From positions 1-5,014 of the forward strand of contig JALOMD010000319.1 in NCBI GenBank assembly GCA_025455595.1: a stretch of DNA of 5,014 nt. The letters run 5' to 3'. Every line of letters begins with the position of its first letter. The stretch's first letter is position 1. The notes under the pieces are model-generated. The model saw only the letters and a program-made list of their open reading frames with translations. It ran no database searches and was not told the DNA's origin. The position numbers and the translations under genes were made by a program. This DNA comes from Cytophagales bacterium (GTDB lineage Bacteria; Bacteroidota; Bacteroidia; Cytophagales; 172606-1). Shown here piece after piece: positions 1-4,350 of the stretch.

Positions 1-44
1 ATTTGGAAGAAATAGAAAAAGAATTGACAAAGGTGGAGAATTGA
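1..44 (+). CDS. C-terminal end of an unidentified rightward gene (partial)
   Basis: Reading from position 3, thirteen sense codons give LEEIEKELTKVEN, followed by a TGA stop at 42-44. The alternating acidic, basic and hydrophobic residues look like the end of an amphipathic or coiled-coil helix, which is common at real protein C-termini. The other frames here are also partly open, so this is a choice based on composition only. The gene begins before the window and its function cannot be told from 13 residues. It would converge on the lipoprotein gene that ends at 206. Confidence 0.4.
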   Translation, partial: LEEIEKELTKVEN

Positions 45-85
45 GGCTTTTTCAATGGATGTGTCCGTTGCTTTTGTGTTGCACC

Positions 86-114
86 GTAGAAGACAGGGCA
101 CGCCCTGTCTCTAC
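86..114. repeat. Palindromic hairpin around AGACAGGGC/GCCCTGTCT
   Basis: AGACAGGGC at 91-99 is the exact reverse complement of GCCCTGTCT at 102-110, leaving only two central bases. Outside these arms GTAG (86-89) pairs with CTAC (111-114) past one bulged A at 90, giving about 13 base pairs. From memory, near-identical palindromes are scattered between genes in Bacteroidota and cyanobacteria, so this is probably a dispersed non-coding repeat. A role as a convergent transcript end is possible but no T-tract follows it. Confidence 0.7.
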
Positions 115-141
115 ACAGACCCGAACCTGTATTTCCTATGC

Positions 142-172
142 GGCGTTTTAGCTAAAAATTGCCCAAAACGCC
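142..172 (-). repeat. 31-nt palindrome, copy 1 (downstream of lipoprotein gene)
   Basis: One arm (159-172) is a perfect TTGCCCAAAACGCC. The other arm (142-155) matches the ideal GGCGTTTTGGGCAA at 11 of 14 positions, and the centre is AAA. Read on the minus strand it agrees with the copy at 1423-1453 at 26 of 31 positions by hand alignment. It lies 33 nt beyond the lipoprotein stop codon, so in that transcript it would form a 3'-end hairpin with at least 8 outer base pairs. Confidence 0.7.
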
Positions 173-205
173 TGTAATTCTCTGACCTCTGCTCCCTGAC
201 CTCAA

Positions 206-1189
206 TCAATACACTTCCACCACCGACTGGCTGAATGCTGCGAATATGCCGAAGCCGTTCTCGATGTTGGTCGGCATTTGGAGCGGCTCACCGGCAAACA
301 GGCCGCCGTCTTGCGCGGCGAAATGACGCTCCAGTTTGCGGTAGTATTCGTAATAAAACGCATCCGTATGCCGGAAATACAGCCAAAAACGCTGTTTGCG
401 CGGATCAGGCACGTTGTATCCAGATTGGTTGGGGAAATAGTCAATCACCAGATCGTGCGTGCGGCCGTTGAACGGCGCGTCGTTGAACACCACGCCACCG
501 TCGCCCCACGTGTATTCAAACGTCGAAAAGTCGGAATAGAAGGAAACCGGATTGTACGTGTAAATCGTATCGTAACGGATTGTATTGCCGCTGGGTGGTC
601 GCCACTGTAGCCAAACATAGGGTTGCAAGGCAAACAGATGGTAATAATTCGGGCCAGACCGGTCGGTGAATCTGCCCGTGACGCGTGACAAATACGTGTA
701 GCCTTCAAGCAAGGTCGCCGAGTCGCGCACCTGTACGTTGGTGAAATTCACTTTCGGCGGTACCGTACACACGGCGCGGGCTTCGGGCAGGCCGGGGGCC
801 GATACGGTGAGGCGGTAGGTGCGTCCGGCGGTTGGCTTGAAGTCGGCTACGTACAAGCCTACAGAGTCTGCGTAACGCAATGTGACAGACCGCGTGTTGT
901 CTTCGTACAGTGTGACTGCCGCGTTCGTGACTTTGGCACTGTTGCGCTGGTCGAGCAAGGCCAGGCTTTGGTAAACGGCCACTTTCACCGTGCTGTCTGG
1001 GTTAATCACACTATTCACCACTAACCGCGACTGGTGCGCGGGTAGCTCAATTTCCACTACTTTGGTACAGCCGCTGCACAGGACAATCGCCGCCAGCCAA
1101 AACCAATGTTTTTCTGACAGGATTGCAGGATTTACAGAGTTTGGTTCTGGAAACCTGTTTCTGAAAAATAGAAATCTCATTGTTTTCAT
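206..1189 (-). CDS. DUF4249-type outer-membrane lipoprotein
   Basis: The predicted product has 327 residues, starting at the first in-frame ATG (1187-1189); a second ATG three codons later (1178-1180) is also possible. A longer open frame reaches a TTG near 1447, but the added residues only translate G+C-rich repeats. The hydrophobic stretch WFWLAAIVLCSG, followed by Cys41, is a lipoprotein signal. Cys rather than Leu at position -3 is unusual. The mature start (CTKVVEIELP, then RLVVNSVINPDS) and the C-terminal segment (EPLQMPTNIENGFGIFAA) fit DUF4249, a Bacteroidota family of unknown function often encoded beside TonB-dependent receptors. The length is normal for the family. It lies downstream of the receptor on the same strand, but about 300 nt away and behind strong repeats, so co-transcription may be attenuated. 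The n-region, residues 10-28, looks like repeat-derived sequence. The partner role is inferred from gene context. Confidence 0.88.
   Translation of the reverse strand: MKTMRFLFFRNRFPEPNSVNPAILSEKHWFWLAAIVLCSGCTKVVEIELPAHQSRLVVNSVINPDSTVKVAVYQSLALLDQRNSAKVTNAAVTLYEDNTRSVTLRYADSVGLYVADFKPTAGRTYRLTVSAPGLPEARAVCTVPPKVNFTNVQVRDSATLLEGYTYLSRVTGRFTDRSGPNYYHLFALQPYVWLQWRPPSGNTIRYDTIYTYNPVSFYSDFSTFEYTWGDGGVVFNDAPFNGRTHDLVIDYFPNQSGYNVPDPRKQRFWLYFRHTDAFYYEYYRKLERHFAAQDGGLFAGEPLQMPTNIENGFGIFAAFSQSVVEVY
1110..1167. repeat. Dispersed-type repeat inside the lipoprotein signal-peptide codons
   Basis: The plus strand reads TTTTCTGACAGG at 1110-1121, then GATTGCAGGATTTACAGAG, and ends with CCTGTTTCTGAAAA at 1154-1167. 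The two ends are imperfect inverted repeats. Translated in the lipoprotein frame it gives the NSVNPAILSEK type of peptide. I recognise this as close to a CAGGATT-rich repeat common between genes in Bacteroidota genomes. Here it occupies residues 9 to 28 of the predicted signal peptide, between the basic start and the hydrophobic core. Confidence 0.55.
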
Positions 1190-1215
1190 GTTGGTCAAAT
1201 TCGGAAATATTGTGC

Positions 1216-1246
1216 GGCCTTTTAAACGATTTTTGCTTAAAACGCT
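1216..1246 (+). repeat. 31-nt palindrome, copy 2 (degraded, ahead of lipoprotein start)
   Basis: The arms match the ideal palindrome at 9 of 14 (1216-1229) and 11 of 14 (1233-1246) positions with a TTT centre. It agrees with the copy at 1423-1453 at 23 of 31 positions. It ends 26 nt before the lipoprotein ATG on the transcribed strand, so it lies in the 5' leader of that gene. Because it is degraded, its membership rests on matching length and core rather than on perfect pairing. Confidence 0.5.
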
Positions 1247-1251
1247 GGTTT

Positions 1252-1415
1252 CCCTCACCCCCGGCCCCTCTCCCACGGGAGAGGGGTGTGTTTGTGGGTA
1301 AGCCGAGCCTTTCCCATGAACCTGCTTGGAATAAAAGGCTCGTTTGGTTGAAAAGTCACCCCTCTCCCCACGGGAAGCCTGCCCCGACGTGTCGGGGAGG
1401 GGCCGGGGGTGAGGG
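1252..1415. repeat. Nested G+C-rich inverted repeat (two facing LTPGPSP-type elements)
   Basis: Positions 1252-1270 are the exact reverse complement of 1397-1415 (19 bp). Positions 1277-1288 pair exactly with 1357-1368 (12 bp), and 1304-1312 pair with 1334-1342 (9 bp). Together they could form one long stem-loop. Each half can also fold locally: 1265-1274 with 1277-1286 (10 bp) and 1382-1388 with 1391-1397 (7 bp). The right half has about 22 extra bases around CCCCGACGTGTCGGGG. The core resembles a widespread bacterial repeat that translates as LTPGPSP. No transposase is present. Confidence 0.8.
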
Positions 1416-1422
1416 GACGCAC

Positions 1423-1453
1423 GGCGTTTTGAGCATTTTTTGCCCAAAACGCC
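1423..1453 (+). repeat. 31-nt palindrome, copy 3 (downstream of receptor gene)
   Basis: The right arm (1440-1453) is a perfect TTGCCCAAAACGCC. The left arm (1423-1436) matches GGCGTTTTGGGCAA at 12 of 14 positions, and the centre is TTT. It begins 35 nt beyond the receptor stop codon, almost the same distance as copy 1 from the lipoprotein stop. In the receptor transcript it would give a hairpin with at least 9 outer base pairs. It could mark or protect the 3' end; there is no trailing U-run for a classical terminator. Confidence 0.75.
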
Positions 1454-1488
1454 CCGATAAATCCATCACCATACACCCGCCACTTTCT

Positions 1489-3921
1489 TCAGAACTTGAA
1501 CTGATAGCTGAACGACGGAATAATCGGGAACAGACTGATTTGTTTCATTGTGTATCGTTCGGGCGTGGTGATGGTGGTTACAACCCCGTTGACAACGCTG
1601 GTGCTGGTGCCGCCGCCTTCTCTGTCCAGAAAATAATAGAACGGATTCTGGCGGTTGTAGGCGTTGTAAAGGCCCAGCACCCACGTGCGTTCGCCCCAGC
1701 GTTTCTTTTTGTGCATACTGATGCCCAAGTCCAGTTTGTGGAAACTGCGCATCCGAAACCCGTTGCGGCCTTCGTAATACTGGATGTTCTGCACCCAGCC
1801 GGAACCGAACCAACTGGTGGGCAGGCTTTCTTGGTACGCCGGGTAGCGTGCGGTGCCCAGCGTAATGGCGTTGCCTGTGCCGTACATCCAACTGGCCGAC
1901 AGCGTGATGCGTTCGTTGGGCTGGTAGGTGGCGGCGATGCCTACGTCGTGCCGCCGGTCGTAGCGGTACGGGAACCACCGCCCGCCGTTGATTTCGGCGA
2001 ATTGCCGGTTTGTCCACGACAGCGTGTAGCCCGCCCAGCCGCTCAGTTTGCCCTGCTTTTTCTGCACCAGAAACTCCGCCCCGTACGATTCGCCGCGTCC
2101 GCCGGTTTCCACTTTGTCCTGCCAGTCCAGCGCACTGCCCAGAAACGTGGTGCCTTCTTGGTATTCAATCAGGCCGGTCATGGTTTTGTAGTAGCCCTCC
2201 AAACTGACCTCAAACGTGTTGTCTTTGAACGACTTGGCAACACCCACCGCCGCCTGCTGCGAAAACTGCGGACGCACCCGGTCGGTGGCGGGCACCCAGA
2301 GGTCGGTGGGCAGGCCCGCGTCGGTGTTGGTGAGCAAGTGGATGAACTGCTGCATGGTGACGTAAGAAGCCTTGACGGCCACTTGGCCCGGCAGCAGGTA
2401 GCGGGCCGCCACGCGGGGCTGCAAACCGCCGTAGGTGCGGCCGTTGACGAAGAAACTGGCCCAGTGCAGGCCCGCGTTCACCTTCAGCCGGCTCGTGATT
2501 TCCCAGTCGTCTTCGGCGTACAAGGCCGTTTCCCAAGCCGGAATGTTCGACGAGCCGAAAGACGTGTCCGTCCGTTCGGTGTTGCTGCTGTTGTATCGGA
2601 TGGCCGTGATGCCGGGCCTGAACAAATGCCGCGTGACGGCCCCGCCGAACCGGACGCTGTGCTGCGGGTTGGGGTAATACTCGAAATCGGTGCGGGCACT
2701 CCAGTCGCTGATGCCCGAGTTGAACCCGAAATAAGAATTCTCGACGTTGCTGCGGCTGTCCACATCCACCAGAAAACGGTAGCGGGTGTGATAGGCGGTG
2801 GTGTTCACAAACAGCTTTTCGTTGAAAACGTGGTTCCAGCGCAGGGCGGCCATCAGGTTGCCCCACGCCAAGCGGCTGCGGGTGCGGCCGTCCGTGTTTC
2901 CAGACCGTTCGCGGGTGGTGCCGCTGAACCGGTCGTCGCCCGCGTAGAAGCTCAGGTACAGGCGGTCTTTGTTGGAAACGATGTGACTGACTTTGGCGTT
3001 GTAGTCGTAGAACTGGTAGCCGACCGAAAACGCCCCGTCTGAGCCGATCAGCGAAATGGGGCGGGTGAGCAAATCCAGATACGTGCGCCGCGCCGACACC
3101 ATGAACGTGGTGCGGTCTTTGAAAATCGGGCCTTCCAGCGAGAATTTGCTCGATATGATGCCCACCGCGCCTTGCCCGTGGATTTTCTTGGCGTTGCCGT
3201 CGCGCATCCGAATGTCCAGCACCGACGACAGCCGCCCGCCGTACCGCGCCGGAAAGCCGCCTTTGATCAGCTCGACGTTGCTCAGTGCGTCGGCGTTGAA
3301 CACCGAAAACAGCCCGCCCAAGTGACTCACGTTGTACAGCGGCACGCCGTCCAACAGGAACAGGTTTTGGTCGGGGCTGCCGCCGCGAACGTACAGGCCC
3401 GTGCTGCCTTCATTGCCTTTTTGCACGCCGGGCAGCAGTTGCAAGGTGCGCAGCACGTCCACCTCGCCCAACGCCGCCGGCAGCCGTCTGATTTGCTCCA
3501 CCGGCACGTTGATGCTGCTCATTTGCGTGGTTTGCTCGATGCGCTGCGAGGCCCGGTCGGTGACGGTGACGGCTTGCAGCGTGTTGCCGGACACGAGGAA
3601 CACGTTCAGCGACACGTTTTCGTCCAACCGCCGCCGCCACGGTTGGCTTTGGTAGCCGATGAACGAAAAAACAATCTGTACCGAATCCTGCGGCAGCGTG
3701 AGGCTGTAGAATCCGTAGGCGTTGGTGACCGTGCCCTTGCCCGAACGTTGGTCAAAAACCGTGGCCCCCACCAGCACTTCGCCCGATACGCTGTCTTTCA
3801 CAAATCCGCTCAGGGTGAACCGGACGTTGCCGCCGCTTGCGGGATTGCCGTTTTGGGCAAAAATTGCCGAAAACGGACACAGGAGAAACCCGAAAACGAG
3901 CAATTTGTAGTGTCGGGGCAT
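1489..3921 (-). CDS. TonB-dependent outer-membrane receptor with carboxypeptidase-regulatory-like domain
   Basis: The product has 810 residues, starting at the first in-frame ATG (3919-3921). An upstream TTG at 3987 would add 22 polar residues ahead of the signal peptide and is unlikely. Residues 1-22 form a signal peptide with probable cleavage in IFA|QNG. Residues of about 36-118 form a carboxypeptidase D regulatory-like beta-sandwich (GFVKDSVSGEVLVGATV). Residues of about 118-240 form the plug, with VRGGSPDQNLFLLDGVPLYN at 178-197 and GGFPARYGGRLSSVLDI at 221-237. The rest is a beta-barrel ending in a terminal Phe (YQFKF), as expected for insertion by the BAM machinery. Such receptors move ligands across the outer membrane using TonB-ExbBD energy; the ligand cannot be read from sequence. 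It is complete and of normal length. The DUF4249-type lipoprotein downstream is the usual kind of partner. A palindrome copy lies in codons of the signal-peptide end. Confidence 0.95.
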   Translation of the reverse strand: MPRHYKLLVFGFLLCPFSAIFAQNGNPASGGNVRFTLSGFVKDSVSGEVLVGATVFDQRSGKGTVTNAYGFYSLTLPQDSVQIVFSFIGYQSQPWRRRLDENVSLNVFLVSGNTLQAVTVTDRASQRIEQTTQMSSINVPVEQIRRLPAALGEVDVLRTLQLLPGVQKGNEGSTGLYVRGGSPDQNLFLLDGVPLYNVSHLGGLFSVFNADALSNVELIKGGFPARYGGRLSSVLDIRMRDGNAKKIHGQGAVGIISSKFSLEGPIFKDRTTFMVSARRTYLDLLTRPISLIGSDGAFSVGYQFYDYNAKVSHIVSNKDRLYLSFYAGDDRFSGTTRERSGNTDGRTRSRLAWGNLMAALRWNHVFNEKLFVNTTAYHTRYRFLVDVDSRSNVENSYFGFNSGISDWSARTDFEYYPNPQHSVRFGGAVTRHLFRPGITAIRYNSSNTERTDTSFGSSNIPAWETALYAEDDWEITSRLKVNAGLHWASFFVNGRTYGGLQPRVAARYLLPGQVAVKASYVTMQQFIHLLTNTDAGLPTDLWVPATDRVRPQFSQQAAVGVAKSFKDNTFEVSLEGYYKTMTGLIEYQEGTTFLGSALDWQDKVETGGRGESYGAEFLVQKKQGKLSGWAGYTLSWTNRQFAEINGGRWFPYRYDRRHDVGIAATYQPNERITLSASWMYGTGNAITLGTARYPAYQESLPTSWFGSGWVQNIQYYEGRNGFRMRSFHKLDLGISMHKKKRWGERTWVLGLYNAYNRQNPFYYFLDREGGGTSTSVVNGVVTTITTPERYTMKQISLFPIIPSFSYQFKF
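3847..3877 (-). repeat. 31-nt palindrome, copy 4 (inside receptor signal-peptide codons)
   Basis: Read on the minus strand, the arms match the ideal palindrome at 11 of 14 and 13 of 14 positions with a TTT centre. It agrees with the copy at 1423-1453 at 25 of 31 positions. It encodes the FSAIFAQNG part of the receptor, spanning the predicted signal-peptidase cleavage site. Because FAQ endings are common in Bacteroidota signal peptides, part of the match could be chance, but the left-arm agreement is not explained by that. Confidence 0.5.
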
Positions 3922-4007
3922 AGGCGGGACTGATTCAGGATTTTGAATGGGTAATGGGCGGTTGCCGGTCTTGTTTCGGTTGTGCAATTGACTTTGCAGT
4001 GACCGTG

Positions 4008-4041
4008 AGACGGTTGTGATTCGGAAAAGTTACAACCGTCT
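4008..4041. promoter_or_regulatory. Perfect 10-bp inverted repeat upstream of receptor (possible operator)
   Basis: AGACGGTTGT at 4008-4017 is the exact reverse complement of ACAACCGTCT at 4032-4041, with a 14-nt spacer. It lies about 87 to 120 nt upstream of the receptor ATG. Its spacer overlaps a minus-strand TAACTTTT that resembles a Bacteroidota -7 element. That placement would suit a repressor site, or alternatively a leader-RNA hairpin. No regulator gene is in view. Confidence 0.45.
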
Positions 4042-4060
4042 GGAACGGCAGTTCGGCAAA
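4025..4060 (-). promoter_or_regulatory. Weak candidate promoter for the receptor gene
   Basis: On the minus strand TTTG (4060-4057) is followed 24 nt later by TAACTTTT (4032-4025). The Bacteroidota consensus is TTTG, about 19-21 nt, then TAnnTTTG. The -7-like element misses one consensus base and the spacing is a few bases too long, so this is only a candidate. It would imply a leader of roughly 100 nt. Confidence 0.22.
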
Positions 4061-4067
4061 GCCAGTC

Positions 4068-4098
4068 GTAATTTTTGACAGATTTTGCCCAAAACGCA
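4068..4098 (+). repeat. 31-nt palindrome, copy 5 (one arm degraded)
   Basis: The right arm (4085-4098) matches TTGCCCAAAACGCC at 13 of 14 positions, while the left arm matches only 8 of 14. Overall it agrees with the copy at 1423-1453 at 22 of 31. With one arm largely lost it would not fold well, so it is either a decayed copy or a chance half-match. Confidence 0.4.
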
Positions 4099-4164
4099 CA
4101 GAAACAACACTGACGAAAGCCTATGCAGAAGCTGTCCGTACAGTACAGGCAAAAGGCTATTGCG

Positions 4165-4191
4165 TCTGTGAAAATATTGACATTTCACAGA
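4165..4191. promoter_or_regulatory. 9-bp inverted repeat TCTGTGAAA/TTTCACAGA (possible operator)
   Basis: TCTGTGAAA at 4165-4173 pairs exactly with TTTCACAGA at 4183-4191 around a 9-nt A+T-rich spacer. Its symmetry and its place between divergent genes suit a dimeric regulator site. It lies about 160 nt before the deacetylase start and about 245 nt before the receptor start. The regulator is unknown; the spacing is too wide for a CRP-type site. Confidence 0.4.
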
Positions 4192-4299
4192 GGAAACCTG
4201 ACAGGGAAAGAAACCGGACTTGAATTCTGAACGTCGAAGTTTGAGAAAAATTTTATCTACAGAAAAAGATATTGATGCGAATTTCAGTTCGCCGCCGCA

Positions 4300-4330
4300 T
4301 TTCCTGTTTTCTCAAGAAAACGTATCTTTC
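4300..4330 (+). promoter_or_regulatory. Candidate deacetylase promoter with an embedded palindrome
   Basis: TTTC at 4300-4303 is followed 19 nt later by TATCTTTC at 4323-4330. This matches the Bacteroidota TTTG and TAnnTTTG pattern in spacing, but each element has C for its last G. The perfect palindrome GTTTTCT-CA-AGAAAAC fills 4306-4321, exactly between the two elements, where a regulator could block or bend the promoter. Transcription would start near 4337, leaving a leader of about 14 nt. Confidence 0.3.
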
Positions 4331-4350
4331 GGCAACCCAAATCCTGCCCC

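Larger units (their letters stand above)
45..205. other. Convergent intergenic gap with two hairpin repeats
   Basis: This A+T-richer stretch lies between a rightward gene end and the leftward lipoprotein gene end. It holds a strong palindrome at 86-114 and a copy of the 31-nt palindrome at 142-172. Two direct copies of CTGACCTC (182-189 and 196-203) lie just beyond the lipoprotein stop. No convincing gene is seen. Either hairpin could serve as a transcript-end structure for both converging genes, but neither is followed by a clear T-run. Confidence 0.6.
1190..1488. other. Repeat-filled spacer between receptor and lipoprotein genes
   Basis: This 299-nt stretch carries no convincing gene. From the lipoprotein side it contains a degraded 31-nt palindrome (1216-1246), a nested G+C-rich inverted repeat (1252-1415) and a good 31-nt palindrome (1423-1453). 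Open frames run through it on both strands. Their translations are the LTPGPSPTGEG and SPHPRPLP type of low-complexity peptide, typical of repeat DNA read as protein. Partners of this kind are normally separated by only a few tens of bases, so the spacer looks expanded by repeat insertion. Confidence 0.75.
3922..4350. other. Divergent promoter region between receptor and deacetylase genes
   Basis: This 429-nt gap separates two divergently transcribed genes and is more A+T-rich than they are, most clearly beyond about 4080. I see no convincing gene in it. It contains three clear inverted repeats (4008-4041, 4165-4191, 4306-4321) and a half-degraded 31-nt palindrome (4068-4098). Candidate promoters facing each way are listed separately. 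No riboswitch or tRNA-like structure was recognised. Confidence 0.7.

Noticed and set aside
1304..1342. Intrinsic terminator from the CGAGCCTTT/AAAGGCTCG hairpin
   Set aside because: The loop is 21 nt and the stem is not followed by a convincing T-run on either strand. It is better seen as the inner part of the nested repeat.
1252..1415. Insertion sequence bounded by the G+C-rich inverted repeats
   Set aside because: Only 126 nt separate the outer 19-bp arms, no transposase is encoded and no target-site duplication is evident. It could be a small non-autonomous repeat at most.
1190..1447. N-terminal extension of the lipoprotein gene to a TTG start
   Set aside because: The added 86 residues translate G+C-rich repeats (SPHPRPLP, THPSPVGEGPGVRE), and a proper signal peptide follows the ATG at 1187-1189.
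1180..3042. Long rightward open frame of about 620 codons opposite the receptor gene
   Set aside because: It is antisense to the receptor and rich in Val, Ala, Arg, Gly and Pro with no recognisable domain. It arises from the high G+C third codon positions of the receptor. Its first part reads through the repeat spacer.
3172..3933. Rightward open frame of about 250 codons opposite the receptor N-terminus
   Set aside because: It is another antisense shadow. It has no domain, is His/Gln/Ala/Arg-rich, and overlaps the well-supported plug and signal-peptide codons.
3922..3987. Extension of the receptor to an upstream TTG
   Set aside because: It would place 22 polar residues before a standard signal peptide that has its own ATG at 3919-3921.
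142..4098. CRISPR array from the repeated 31-nt palindromes
   Set aside because: The copies are hundreds to thousands of bases apart, differ in sequence and orientation, and there are no regular spacers or cas genes.
4177..4182. Sigma-70 style -35 box TTGACA ahead of the deacetylase gene
   Set aside because: No TATAAT-like sequence follows at 16-18 nt, the word overlaps the spacer of an inverted repeat, and Bacteroidota use a different promoter consensus.
4165..4191. CRP/FNR-type binding site (TGTGA and TCACA half-sites)
   Set aside because: The half-sites are separated by 13 nt instead of the 6 nt of the CRP consensus. The similarity is limited to the half-site words.
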